Part shown: positions 44,316 through 51,829 of the stretch, one piece after another | How positions within the stretch are numbered: the stretch's first letter is position 1 | Layout: every line of letters begins with the position of its first letter | Source of the DNA: Actinomycetota bacterium | GTDB taxonomy: Bacteria; Actinomycetota; Thermoleophilia; Gaiellales; Gaiellaceae | Assembly: GCA_005888435.1 (NCBI GenBank) | Contig: VAXO01000068.1 | Location: 1-51,926 of the forward strand | Length of the DNA stretch: 51,926 nt | Direction of reading: 5' to 3' | Position numbers and translations under genes: made by a program | The notes under the pieces: model-generated | Database searches by the model: none | The model's input: only the letters and a program-made list of their open reading frames with translations | What the model was told of the DNA's origin: nothing

Positions 44316-45170
44316 CTACGTGCGGATTTCGCCGACCCGCTCTTTGCGACTGTTCTCGAGCGGTAAGACGCTTAACTCGTTCAGGTCGAGGTCGAGTTGC
44401 GCGAAGAACGCGGCCGCTGCAGGGCCGAGCGCACGTCCGTTCCCGTCTTCGCACTTGAGCGCGACGCCGACGCTGTGACCCGCGGCACAAAGCAGTCCTT
44501 CCGCGCCGCCCTTCGCGATCCAACCGGGGAGTGCGCGCATCAGCTGCGTGTCCGTTGCGCGCGGGCCGCGGATCAGCTCCGGGTATGCGCGCATCCCGTC
44601 GGCGACGCGCCGCGCTCCCTCCAGCTGCTCCAAGCGTGCGAATGCGTGCGCCATCCGTTCGAGCGGCAGCGCGAACGTGAGGACGCCACAGCCGTCGACG
44701 GCAGCCGGAATCTCCTGCTCCTCGACTTCCGCAGCCTCGGCGTGCAGCGCGTGTATCGCGCGCTGCACCGGATGGTCGGGCAACCGATAACCATCGCTCG
44801 GCCAATCGTGCGCGCGGCAGAGAGCAAGCATCCCCGCGTGCTTCCCGGAGCAGTTGTGGTTCAGGGGGGACGGCGGGTCGCCTTCCGCGCCGCATTCAAG
44901 CTCGTCAACCGCGGCCGGAGCCTTCGCGAGCAGTCCGCAAACGGCTGCGAGCTGCGCCTCGTCGGCGAGGTGCGAGGCGGAGGCGATCGCGAGGTCGCGC
45001 GCGTCCATGTCAGGGCGCGCACGCGCGAGTGGCACAGCCTGCAGCGGCTTCGACGACGAACGCATGAACGCGACGAGCTGCGGGTCGCCGGCTTCGGCGA
45101 TCACCGCGCCGTCCTGCACCGCGACGGCGTGCACGCGGTGGACCGCTTCCACGACGTTTCCACGGCGCAC
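44316..45170 (-). CDS. L-asparaginase II (Rhizobial-type, Asparaginase_II family)
   Basis: GTG 45170 (read VRRGNVVEAVHRVHAVAVQDG) gives 284 residues; the track ATG at 45437 lies in the divergent MFS gene. Family blocks are VHAVAVQDGAVIAEAGDPQLVAFMRSSSKPLQAVPL, LNHNCSGKHAGMLALC and DGCGVLTFALPLERMAHAF. The SxxK-like SSSK and conserved Cys/Lys of NCSGKH match the R. etli thermolabile asparaginase group, unrelated to E. coli AnsB. It hydrolyses asparagine to aspartate and ammonia in the cytoplasm. A hairpin with a T tract follows the gene. Confidence 0.93.
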   Translation of the reverse strand: MRRGNVVEAVHRVHAVAVQDGAVIAEAGDPQLVAFMRSSSKPLQAVPLARARPDMDARDLAIASASHLADEAQLAAVCGLLAKAPAAVDELECGAEGDPPSPLNHNCSGKHAGMLALCRAHDWPSDGYRLPDHPVQRAIHALHAEAAEVEEQEIPAAVDGCGVLTFALPLERMAHAFARLEQLEGARRVADGMRAYPELIRGPRATDTQLMRALPGWIAKGGAEGLLCAAGHSVGVALKCEDGNGRALGPAAAAFFAQLDLDLNELSVLPLENSRKERVGEIRT

Positions 45171-45189
45171 GGATACCCTGATCTCCTCG

Positions 45190-46527
45190 ATGCAATGGAG
45201 ACTAAAGCGCCCACGCGGCGGCCTCTGGAGACACCCCGACTTCATGAAGCTTTGGGCCGGGCAGACGATCAGCGAGTTCGGCACGCCGGTCTCGCAGATC
45301 GCCATTCCGTGGATCGCGATCAAGAACCTGAACGAGAGCGCGTTCGCCGTTGCGAGCCTGACGACGGTGCAGTTTCTGCCGTTCCTGCTCTTCACGCTTC
45401 CGGCCGGCGTCTGGGTCGACCGGCTCTCGCGGCGCATGGTGCTGATCGTGGGCGACCTCGGCCGCGCTGTGCTGCTCGCGACGATTCCGCTGGCCTACGC
45501 GTTCGATGCGCTCACGCTGACCCAGCTGTACGTCGTCGCCTTCCTCGTCGGGATCCTCACGGTCTTCTTCGACGTCGCATACCAGTCGTATCTGCCCTAC
45601 CTCGTCGAACGCGATCAGCTCGTCGAGGGCAACTCGAAGCTGCAGATCACCGTGTCGGCTGCACAAGGCGCCGGGCCTGCGATCGGCGGCGGGCTGATCC
45701 AGGCGATCACCGCACCGTATGCGGTCTTCGTCGATGCGTTCAGCTTCGTTGCGTCGGGTGCCTTCAGCGGGGCGATCAAGAAGCGCGAGCAGGTCGCGGC
45801 GCGTGTCGAGGGGGCGCGGCAGAGCATGTGGGCCGAGCTCAGGGAAGGGCTTTCGTACGTCCTTCGGCATCCGTACCTGCGGCCGCAGGCGATGTGCACG
45901 AGCACGTCCAACTTCTTCGGCTCGATGAGCTTCGCGATCCTGCTCGTGTTCGCGGCTCGCGACTGGCACATGTCCGCGGGCATTGTCGGCATCGGCCTCG
46001 GCCTGGGCTCGCTCGGGTGGCTGCTCGGCGCCGTGTTCGTCGGCCGGCTGCAGGCGTGGCTGGGCGTCGGCACGACGACGCTCGTCGCCTGCGTCCTGTT
46101 CGGCGTACCGTGGCTGCTGATCCCGTTGGCGCCGCAGAGCTTCCCGTTGCCGTTTCTCGTCGTTGCGATCCTGATCGGCGGCTTCGGCGGGGTCGTCTAC
46201 AACGTGACGCAGGTCAGCCTGCGCCAGGCGATCACGCCCGAGCGTCTGCAGGGACGAATGAACGCGGTCATGCGGTTCATCGTCTGGGGCGCGCTGCCGC
46301 TCGGCTCGCTCGTCGGCGGCGCGCTTGCATCGTCGATCGGGCTGCGCAACACGCTGATCGTGGGTGCGGTCGGCGCGACGTTCGCGATCGTCCCGATTTG
46401 GTTCTCGCCGATCCGCACGCTGCGCACCATTCCCGAGCCCGAGCCTCCCGACGAGCCGCGGCTCGAGCCGGGGCTCGCGACGCCGCTGCAAGGGCCGCTG
46501 CCCGCGATGGAGGAGTCGAATGCCTGA
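45190..46527 (+). CDS. MFS transporter (EntS/MFS_3-like)
   Basis: ATG 45190 (MQWRLKRPRGGLWRHPDFMKLWAGQTISEFGTPVSQIAIPW) gives 445 residues. FMKLWAGQTISEFGTPVSQIA is typical of the MFS_3 group, GVWVDRLSRRMVLIVGDL is the loop 2-3 motif, and about 12 TM helices are present. NVTQVSLRQAITPERLQGRMNAVMRF near TM10 is another family block. It exports an unknown compound (EntS exports a siderophore). It is divergent from the asparaginase gene with only 19 bp between starts, and overlaps the Fpg gene by 8 nt. Confidence 0.9.
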   Translation: MQWRLKRPRGGLWRHPDFMKLWAGQTISEFGTPVSQIAIPWIAIKNLNESAFAVASLTTVQFLPFLLFTLPAGVWVDRLSRRMVLIVGDLGRAVLLATIPLAYAFDALTLTQLYVVAFLVGILTVFFDVAYQSYLPYLVERDQLVEGNSKLQITVSAAQGAGPAIGGGLIQAITAPYAVFVDAFSFVASGAFSGAIKKREQVAARVEGARQSMWAELREGLSYVLRHPYLRPQAMCTSTSNFFGSMSFAILLVFAARDWHMSAGIVGIGLGLGSLGWLLGAVFVGRLQAWLGVGTTTLVACVLFGVPWLLIPLAPQSFPLPFLVVAILIGGFGGVVYNVTQVSLRQAITPERLQGRMNAVMRFIVWGALPLGSLVGGALASSIGLRNTLIVGAVGATFAIVPIWFSPIRTLRTIPEPEPPDEPRLEPGLATPLQGPLPAMEESNA

Positions 46528-47347
46528 GCTGCCGGAGATGGAGGCGTGGCGGCGCCAGCTGAACGACCCGGTCTCGGCGTTCCCGATCGTGAAGGCCGGC
46601 CCGGGCCACATCGCGACCCTGAAGACCTTCGACCCCCCGTTGTCGGCACTCGAGGGGCGGCAGCTAGCCGGCGCGGAGCGGCGCGCGAAGCGTCTGCTCT
46701 TCCCGACGGACGACGGCGAGCTCGTGGTGCTCGTGCACCTGATGACCGCCGGCCGGCTGAAGTATCTCCAGTTCGGGGAGAAGGGCCCCAAGACGCCGGC
46801 GTTCCAGCTCATGTTCGAAGGCGGCTCCCGGCTCGTGCTCACGGAAGCCGGTGCGAAGAAGCGGGCCGGCGTCTGGCTGCTGACGCCCGAGGAAGCCGAG
46901 CAGGAGCTCGCGCACCTCGGCCCCGAGGCGCTCGGGATCGGAGCGGAGCGGCTGAAGGAGATCTGCGCGGACGAGTCGCGGCGGCTACATTCGATGTTGC
47001 GAGACCAGCGAGTGATCGCCGGAATCGGGCGCGCCTGGGCGAACGAGATCCTGCACCATGCGCAGCTTTCGCCCTACGAGTTGACGCGCGACGTGACGCC
47101 CGAGCAGGTGGAGCGTCTGGCCGAGGCGATCGACGCCGAGCTGCTGCGCGGGCTGGAGCTTCGCGAGCGCGGCGCGAACGACAAGCGGACATACCGCGTG
47201 CACAACCACCTCGGCGAGCCCTGCTATGTCTGCGGGATGTCGATCGCGCGCGTCGACTTCGAGGAGCACACGATCTACTACTGCCCCGAGTGCCAGACCG
47301 GCGGACGCGTGCTCAAGGACCGCCGGCTGTCACGGCTGCTGCGCTAG
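46520..47347 (+). CDS. mutM: Formamidopyrimidine-DNA glycosylase (Fpg/MutM)
   Basis: ATG 46520 (MPELPEMEAWRRQLNDPV) after AGGAG gives 275 residues. The N-terminal PELPE supplies the catalytic Pro and Glu; the Lys of AKRLLFPTDDGELVVLVHLMTAGRL is the beta-clamp Lys; the H2TH region is IAGIGRAWANEILHHAQLSPYE; the C-terminal zinc finger is CYVCGMSIARVDFEEHTIYYCPECQTGGR. It excises 8-oxoguanine and formamidopyrimidines. Spacing and the C-terminal finger are complete. It is translationally coupled to an MFS pump, which is unusual, and may be a second Fpg paralogue. Confidence 0.95.
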   Translation: MPELPEMEAWRRQLNDPVSAFPIVKAGPGHIATLKTFDPPLSALEGRQLAGAERRAKRLLFPTDDGELVVLVHLMTAGRLKYLQFGEKGPKTPAFQLMFEGGSRLVLTEAGAKKRAGVWLLTPEEAEQELAHLGPEALGIGAERLKEICADESRRLHSMLRDQRVIAGIGRAWANEILHHAQLSPYELTRDVTPEQVERLAEAIDAELLRGLELRERGANDKRTYRVHNHLGEPCYVCGMSIARVDFEEHTIYYCPECQTGGRVLKDRRLSRLLR

Positions 47348-47752
47348 CGCGCGCTCGACAAGCTCGGCCGCCTCGCGCACGCGCGCGATCTCGTCCAGGG
47401 ATAGGCGGTCGAGCAGCGTCGCCAGGTTCGCAACCCGGCGCTCGCGCCCACGCTGCATTACCCGCCGCCCGTTGGCGGTCGCGTGCAGACGATGCACCCG
47501 CCTGTCGTCGGCGTCGCGCTCGCGCCGGACGAGCCCGCCGACCTCCAGGGCCTGAACGATGCGCGTCATCGTCGGCGGCCGAACCTGCTCCGCCGCCGCC
47601 AGCTCGCCGAGCGTCCTCGGGCCGCCGAAGACGAGCACGGACAGGGCGGAGAGCTGCGCAGGAGGGACGCCCGTCGCCGGATCCTCTCGGCGGACGTGCC
47701 TCAGGGCGTGGATCGCCGCAGAGTGAAAGCGGTCCGCGGCGTCGATTGACAG
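47330..47752 (-). CDS. MarR-family regulator with non-canonical start
   Basis: The protein-like frame extends well upstream of the GTG at 47638 used by the track: SIDAADRFHSAAIHALRHVRREDPATGVPPAQLSALSVLVFGGPRTLGELAAAEQVRPPTMTRIV. This adds the N-terminal dimerisation helix and the first HTH helix. Going upstream, the only near-cognate start before an in-frame TAA is CTG 47752, giving about 140 residues. The wing is RDADDRRVHRLHATANGRRV (DxRxR signature). The 3' end overlaps the Fpg gene by 18 nt. The perfect palindrome in the divergent promoter with the ankyrin gene is its likely operator. Confidence 0.78.
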   Translation of the reverse strand: MSIDAADRFHSAAIHALRHVRREDPATGVPPAQLSALSVLVFGGPRTLGELAAAEQVRPPTMTRIVQALEVGGLVRRERDADDRRVHRLHATANGRRVMQRGRERRVANLATLLDRLSLDEIARVREAAELVERALAQQP

Positions 47753-47781
47753 CTCTCGGGAGATTAGTTAGCGTAGCTAAC
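47746..47781 (+). promoter_or_regulatory. Promoter of the ankyrin gene with a MarR operator over the -10 box
   Basis: TTGACA (47746-47751), a 17-nt spacer and TAGCGT (47769-47774) form a good sigma-70 promoter. The perfect palindrome GTTAGC-GTA-GCTAAC (47767-47781) covers the -10 box and start site. ATG 47783 is 8 nt after the -10 box, so the message would be leaderless. A bound MarR dimer would shut off the ankyrin gene. Confidence 0.8.
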
Positions 47782-47782
47782 G

Positions 47783-48283
47783 ATGTCGGACGTCCTCCAG
47801 GCCATTTACCGCGGCGACCGTGGCGAGGCCGAGCGGCACGCGGCCGGTCGCGAACTCGACATCTTCGAAGCCTCGGCCCTCGGCCGCACCGAGCGTGTGC
47901 GTGAGCTCCTCGACGCCGATCCGTCGCTTGTCAACCGTTACGGCGAGGACGGCTTCCATCCCGTCGGGCTCGCGTCGTTCTTCGGGCATCTGGAGACGGC
48001 GCGACTGTTGTACGAGCGCGGCGCCGACGCGAACCAGCTTGCGCGTAACGAGCACATCCAGACGGCCGCGATTCACGCGGCCGCTGCCGCCGAGGGCAAG
48101 GACGAGGGCACACGCTATGAGCTCGTGAGGCTCGCGCTCGAGCACGGCGCCGATCCGGACCTCGAACAGGGCGGCGGCTTCCGTGCGATCGACGCGGCGC
48201 GACAGAACGGCGACGCGCGCGTGGAGCAACTGCTGCTTGACCACGGCGCAACCGGGTCTGACCCGACCAGGGCCGGAGCGTAA
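47783..48283 (+). CDS. Ankyrin-repeat protein
   Basis: The 166-residue protein (MSDVLQAIYRGDRGEAERHAAGRELDIFEASALGRTERVRELLDADPSLVNRYGEDGFHPVGLASFFGHLETARLLYERGADANQLAR...) contains about four ankyrin repeats, with the consensus G.T.L..A...G....LLL..GAD. No catalytic domain or signal is present, so it is probably a cytoplasmic protein-binding module. It is divergent from the MarR gene and likely controlled by it. The last codons carry one copy of CGGGTCTGACCCG (48253-48265), which shows the repeat family has entered the coding end. Confidence 0.88.
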   Translation: MSDVLQAIYRGDRGEAERHAAGRELDIFEASALGRTERVRELLDADPSLVNRYGEDGFHPVGLASFFGHLETARLLYERGADANQLARNEHIQTAAIHAAAAAEGKDEGTRYELVRLALEHGADPDLEQGGGFRAIDAARQNGDARVEQLLLDHGATGSDPTRAGA

Positions 48284-48306
48284 GCCGGCGCGAAGCGCCT
48301 AAGGCT

Positions 48307-48333
48307 GGGGTCTGACCCGCAGGGTCAGACCCC
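48307..48333. repeat. Paired palindromic element GGGGTCTGACCC-GCA-GGGTCAGACCCC (copy C)
   Basis: The two halves are perfect reverse complements (12-bp stem, 3-nt loop GCA). The left flank AGGCT matches copy A at 7681. The right half supplies the TGA of the - strand mini-protein, again giving the ending Gly-Val-stop. The element lies between the convergent ankyrin and mini-protein genes; another single copy is at 48253-48265. Confidence 0.85.
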
Positions 48334-48528
48334 TCGTTCCCAGGCGTCCAGGAGCCCTTGGACGTGACGGCGCTGCTCGTCGGTGAACGGGACGTCCGCA
48401 AGCAGTCGCCGCACTTCGGACGGGTCGTCGTTCTCGATCGCGGCCTCGAGGTGTTCGCGGGTCGGCGTCGGCTGCTGGAGTTGGCGGCGAAGCCAGCGCA
48501 GTAGGCTCACCTGCGCGGCGCGCGTCAT
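48325..48528 (-). CDS. Small protein coupled to the histidine-kinase-like gene
   Basis: The 67-residue protein (MTRAAQVSLLRWLRRQLQQPTPTREHLEAAIENDDPSEVRRLLADVPFTDEQRRHVQGLLDAWERGV) is predicted to be helical, with a basic amphipathic N-terminus. The ATG overlaps the upstream stop by 4 nt (ATGA), which supports real translation. I do not recognise a family. The C-terminal Gly-Val and stop come from a dispersed repeat, so the end may have been rewritten by the element. A role as partner of the upstream protein is inferred from coupling only. Confidence 0.7.
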   Translation of the reverse strand: MTRAAQVSLLRWLRRQLQQPTPTREHLEAAIENDDPSEVRRLLADVPFTDEQRRHVQGLLDAWERGV

Positions 48529-49127
48529 TCCGGCAATGTGATCGTCAGGGTGTCGCCGTCGAGCGCGACCGAGCCCCCGAGCGCGCGGACGACGCGGACT
48601 GCGACCGCGGCACCGAGGTCGCGCAGCTCCTCGCCGAGCACGACCGGCGCCGATGAGGCCGTCACGGGTGAGACCGCGAGCGTCGACCCGTCCACGTGCA
48701 GGGTCACCTCGTCGAGACCGCCGTGGCGCAGCGCGGCCTGCGCAAGTGCCGAGACGCCGCGCTCGGTCCCCTCCGGGTCGACGTGCACCTCTCCACCCTC
48801 CCCGCTCACCTTCACCCGATCCTCGCCGAGGTTCGCCGCCGCGGCGCGAGCGAGCTCGAGCGTATTCACCGCTTGCATGCTCGGCTCGTAGCGGCCGTCC
48901 TCGATGCGCGCCGCCGTTCCGAGCTCGTCGAGTAGCTCCGCGAGCTGGCGCGACGCGATGTCGATCATCTCCATGTAGCGCTGCTTCGGCTCGCCGAGAT
49001 CGCCCGTGCGGATCAGCGTCTGCGCGAACCCGTGGATCGTCGCGAGCGGCGTCCGCAGGTCGTGTGCGGCGAGCGACACGAGACGCGCAAAGGTGGAATC
49101 GTTGGCGGCCACAGGGCTGCGTGACAC
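48525..49127 (-). CDS. Histidine-kinase-like protein with an intact H-box and degenerate ATPase
   Basis: GTG 49127 gives 200 residues with no sensor, TM or PAS domain; the track ORF to 50081 is antisense to folE2. The HisKA dimerisation domain is clear: LVSLAAHDLRTPLATIHGFAQTL with the phospho-acceptor His, followed by a second helix (MIDIASRQLAELLDELGTAARIEDG). The ATPase half is altered: the N-box position reads SALAQAALRHGG without Asn, and no DxGxG box is found before VVRALGGSVALDGDTLTITLP. It may be a phosphotransfer or scaffold protein and not an active kinase. It is coupled to a 67-residue protein. Confidence 0.75.
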   Translation of the reverse strand: MSRSPVAANDSTFARLVSLAAHDLRTPLATIHGFAQTLIRTGDLGEPKQRYMEMIDIASRQLAELLDELGTAARIEDGRYEPSMQAVNTLELARAAAANLGEDRVKVSGEGGEVHVDPEGTERGVSALAQAALRHGGLDEVTLHVDGSTLAVSPVTASSAPVVLGEELRDLGAAVAVRVVRALGGSVALDGDTLTITLPE

Positions 49128-49139
49128 TAACCTGTCTCC

Positions 49140-50141
49140 ATGGCCGAGTCGCGACCTCTCCTCGACGATCTGCAAGCCTCGACGCCCGAGGTGCGGCTCG
49201 GGCTGTCGCGCGCCGGCGTGCAGCGCGTCGAGAAGGCGATCCGCCTCCGCTGGGGCGGCGCGGAGAAGCTGATCTCCTCCGAGATCGACTGCAGCGTCGA
49301 CCTCGATCCCAGACAGAAGGGCGTCCACATGTCGCGCTTTCCGGAGGTGTTCGAGGAAGCGATCGACGAGGTCGTCCTGGAAGAGGCGTTCCTCGTCGAG
49401 GAGCTGGCCGAGCACATCGCCCGCCGCATCGTTGCGCGCCAGTCCGCGGGGCGAGCGGAGGTGCGGATCAGGGCCCGCTATCCGCTGGCACGGCGCACGC
49501 CGGTCACGGGGCTCGCGACGCAGGAGATGATCGCGCTCGTGGGGATCGCCGCCGCATCGGAGGCGGGCGTACGGCGGATCGTGGGCGTCGAGGCGACCGG
49601 CATCAACGCGTGCCCGTGCGCGCAGGGGCTCGTGCGCGGCCAGGCGTCGGAGCGGCTGCTGGAGGCCGGGTTCGGCGAAGGCGCCGTCGAGCGGATCCTC
49701 GAGCTCGTCCCGCTGGCAACGCACAACCAGCGCGGGCGGGGGACGTTGTACGTCGGCAGTGACCATCCGGTCAACGCCGAGCAGCTGGCGCGGATCGTGG
49801 AAGGCTCGATGAGCTCGCCGATCTACGAGCTGCTGAAGCGTCCGGACGAGTTGTTCGTCGTCGAGCACGCGCACCTGCAGCCGCGCTTCGTCGAGGACTC
49901 GGTCCGGATCGCGCTCCAGTCGGCGCTCGAGCGCTATACGGAGCTCGACGACGCGGACTTCCTGCTCGCGCGCCAGCTGAACTTCGAGACGATCCACGCC
50001 CACGAGGTCGTCGCAGAGCGGCACGGGACGGTCGGCGAGCTTCGCCGGGAGCTCGAGTCGGGTGAGCCCGCACCCCGGCACACGGAGCTACGCGAGTGGC
50101 TCGGCGGCACGCCGGAAGCGGAAGCGGTTCTCGGTTCCTGA
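49140..50141 (+). CDS. folE2: GTP cyclohydrolase, FolE2/MptA type
   Basis: The 333-residue protein has the COG1469 pattern: EIDCSVDLDPRQKGVHMSRFPEVFEEAIDEVV near residue 60, the metal-binding Cys in GINACPCAQGLVR (about 155-165), LVPLATHNQRGRGTLYVG, and FVVEHAHLQPRFVEDSVR with the conserved Glu/His. These enzymes convert GTP to 7,8-dihydroneopterin triphosphate (or its cyclic phosphate in MptA) for folate or pterin synthesis, with Fe or Mn in place of zinc. No folate gene is adjacent. It starts 12 bp from the divergent histidine-kinase-like gene and overlaps plsY convergently by 54 nt. Confidence 0.9.
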   Translation: MAESRPLLDDLQASTPEVRLGLSRAGVQRVEKAIRLRWGGAEKLISSEIDCSVDLDPRQKGVHMSRFPEVFEEAIDEVVLEEAFLVEELAEHIARRIVARQSAGRAEVRIRARYPLARRTPVTGLATQEMIALVGIAAASEAGVRRIVGVEATGINACPCAQGLVRGQASERLLEAGFGEGAVERILELVPLATHNQRGRGTLYVGSDHPVNAEQLARIVEGSMSSPIYELLKRPDELFVVEHAHLQPRFVEDSVRIALQSALERYTELDDADFLLARQLNFETIHAHEVVAERHGTVGELRRELESGEPAPRHTELREWLGGTPEAEAVLGS

Positions 50142-50696
50142 GCGGAGCCGCGCGATGTTCGGGCGGTGCAACACGACCACCGCGACCGCGGCGATCGCGG
50201 CGAACCCGATCACCGGCCACGGCTCCTCGAGCAGCACGGCGATGACGGGCAGCGACACCGCGGCGAGCATCGACGCCAGCGACGCGTAGCGGAACACGAC
50301 GAAGACGACGATCCAGACGGCCGCTCCGACAGCGCCGACGACGGGCGCGACTCCGAGGAAGGCGCCGCCACACGTCGCCACCACCTTCCCGCCGCGCTGC
50401 CACCTGAGGAACAGCGGCCGCCAGTGCCCGAGCATCGCCGCGCCGCCGGCGAGCACGCCCGCGAGGTGCGAGACAGCAAGCGTTGCGGCGAGCGCCGGCA
50501 CGAATCCCTTCGCCGTGTCGAGCACGACGACCGGCAGCCCGAGCCGCCAGCCGTATGCGCGCCAGACATTCGTGCCGCCGATGTTGCCGCTGCCGTGCCG
50601 CCGGATGTCCTCGTGCTTGAAGAGCCGCACGAGCCAGTAGCCCCACGGCATGGAGCCGAGCACGTAGCCGGCAACGATGAAGGCAACCGTCGTCAT
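50088..50696 (-). CDS. plsY: Acyl-phosphate glycerol-3-phosphate acyltransferase PlsY
   Basis: ATG 50696 gives 202 residues (MTTVAFIVAGYVLGSMPWGYWLVRLFKHEDIRRHGSGNIGGTNVWRAYGWRLGLPVVVLDTAKGFVPAL). GSMPWGYWL, HGSGNIGGTNVWR and the later GHWRPLFLRWQRGGKVVATCGGAFLG are the three conserved PlsY motifs. About six or seven TM helices are expected. It makes lysophosphatidic acid from acyl phosphate. The ATG overlaps the stop of the GNAT gene by 4 nt. The Cys in ATCGGAFLG, where Gly-Thr-Gly is usual, is a small deviation. Confidence 0.92.
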   Translation of the reverse strand: MTTVAFIVAGYVLGSMPWGYWLVRLFKHEDIRRHGSGNIGGTNVWRAYGWRLGLPVVVLDTAKGFVPALAATLAVSHLAGVLAGGAAMLGHWRPLFLRWQRGGKVVATCGGAFLGVAPVVGAVGAAVWIVVFVVFRYASLASMLAAVSLPVIAVLLEEPWPVIGFAAIAAVAVVVLHRPNIARLRSGTENRFRFRRAAEPLA

Positions 50697-51160
50697 GCAA
50701 GGTCCTTGGACATGAAAACGGCGCGCTCGTCGTACCCGGCGGCCCGGTACAGCGCACGCGCGGCGTCGTTGCCGCCCCAGACGTTGAGGTCGATGCCCCG
50801 CAAGCGCTCGGCGCGAGCCTCTTCCTCGATCAGCTCCAGGGCCTTCCGCCCCAGCCCCCGGCCACGCAAGCGCTCGTCGATGAAGAGGTCGTAGATGAAA
50901 GCGCGCTCCTCGCCGCGCGGCGCCCAGAATAGGCGGCCGACCGCCTCGGCCGTCTCCGTGTCCTCGATCGCCGAGATCCGCTGATGCTCTTGCCGGACGC
51001 CGTCGGGGAAGAGCGAGGCGTGATCGGCGCGGGACTTCTCCTCGGCAGTCTCCGGCGTCATCCCCGCCTCGTCGACGAGGCTGCGCACATATTCGACACG
51101 CTGTTCCGCGAGATACCTCTCGAACTCGTCGTCGCGCAGCGGCCGAAGCCGAATGTCCAT
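50693..51160 (-). CDS. GNAT-family N-acetyltransferase
   Basis: The 155-residue protein (MDIRLRPLRDDEFERYLAEQRVEYVRSLVDEAGMTPETAEEKSRADHASLFPDG) has the acetyl-CoA site FIYDLFIDERLRGRGLGRKALELIEEEARAERLRGIDLNVWGGNDAARALYRAAGYDERAVFMSK, with the RGxGLG phosphate-binding loop and the NxxAxxLYxxxGY helix. The acceptor substrate is unknown. It is co-translated with plsY (4-nt overlap) and lies 2 nt after the superoxide dismutase gene, so all three may share a promoter. Confidence 0.9.
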   Translation of the reverse strand: MDIRLRPLRDDEFERYLAEQRVEYVRSLVDEAGMTPETAEEKSRADHASLFPDGVRQEHQRISAIEDTETAEAVGRLFWAPRGEERAFIYDLFIDERLRGRGLGRKALELIEEEARAERLRGIDLNVWGGNDAARALYRAAGYDERAVFMSKDLA

Positions 51161-51162
51161 CG

Positions 51163-51783
51163 TTACGTCTGGATCTGGTACTTCGACACCCAGTCGTTGA
51201 CCGTCGACCAGTCGAGGTTGTCGAAGAACGCGTCGATGTACGACGCGCGGTCCGTCTGGTAGTCGAGGAAGTACGCGTGCTCGTACACATCGAGCGCGAT
51301 CAGCGGTGTCGCATTCCAGATCGGGAACGTGTTCTGCGCGTCGCCGACGTAGTTGAACAGGCGCCCCTCATCCCAGTCGTATGCCGTCCACGCCCAGCCG
51401 CGGCCGGCCATGCCGGTCGCCTTCAGGTCGGTCCGCCACGCCTGAAACGAGCCGAAGTCGCGCTCGACCAGGTCGCCGATCATCCCCTCCGGATCGCCAC
51501 CGCCTCCGCCGAGATGCTCGAAGTAGATCTCGTGGTTCTTGATCCCCCCGACGGCGAACGTGAGATCGACCTTGAGCGCGCGGATGTCCGAATAGACCTG
51601 GTTGGCGCTCGAGGTGTCGACCCCGTCCAGCTTCTGGAGGATCTCGTTGCGCTTGTTGACGTAGCCCTCGTAGAGCTTGTAGTGAGCCTCGATCGTGGCC
51701 CGCGAGATGCCGTCGAGCTCGTAGAGCTCGGGCTTCAGCTGCCGCGGGGTGATCTCCTCGAACTTGAACGCAAGCGTGGCCAT
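51163..51783 (-). CDS. Fe/Mn superoxide dismutase family protein, diverged at the gateway region
   Basis: The 206-residue protein keeps the metal ligands of Fe/Mn SODs: His in [19 protein letters not shown], His in [18 protein letters not shown], and Asp and His in [18 protein letters not shown]. The first helix differs from the usual HHDKHHQTYVN: the conserved His30 gateway is missing and the His-to-Tyr spacing is one residue shorter. There is no signal peptide. It may be a slow SOD, a cambialistic form or a structural relative. It is divergent from a canonical SOD gene at 51830. Confidence 0.9.
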   Translation of the reverse strand: MATLAFKFEEITPRQLKPELYELDGISRATIEAHYKLYEGYVNKRNEILQKLDGVDTSSANQVYSDIRALKVDLTFAVGGIKNHEIYFEHLGGGGGDPEGMIGDLVERDFGSFQAWRTDLKATGMAGRGWAWTAYDWDEGRLFNYVGDAQNTFPIWNATPLIALDVYEHAYFLDYQTDRASYIDAFFDNLDWSTVNDWVSKYQIQT

Positions 51784-51829
51784 GGCCGGGGAGCATATCC
51801 TCGACCCACATTCAAGAAAGGAGCGACCG

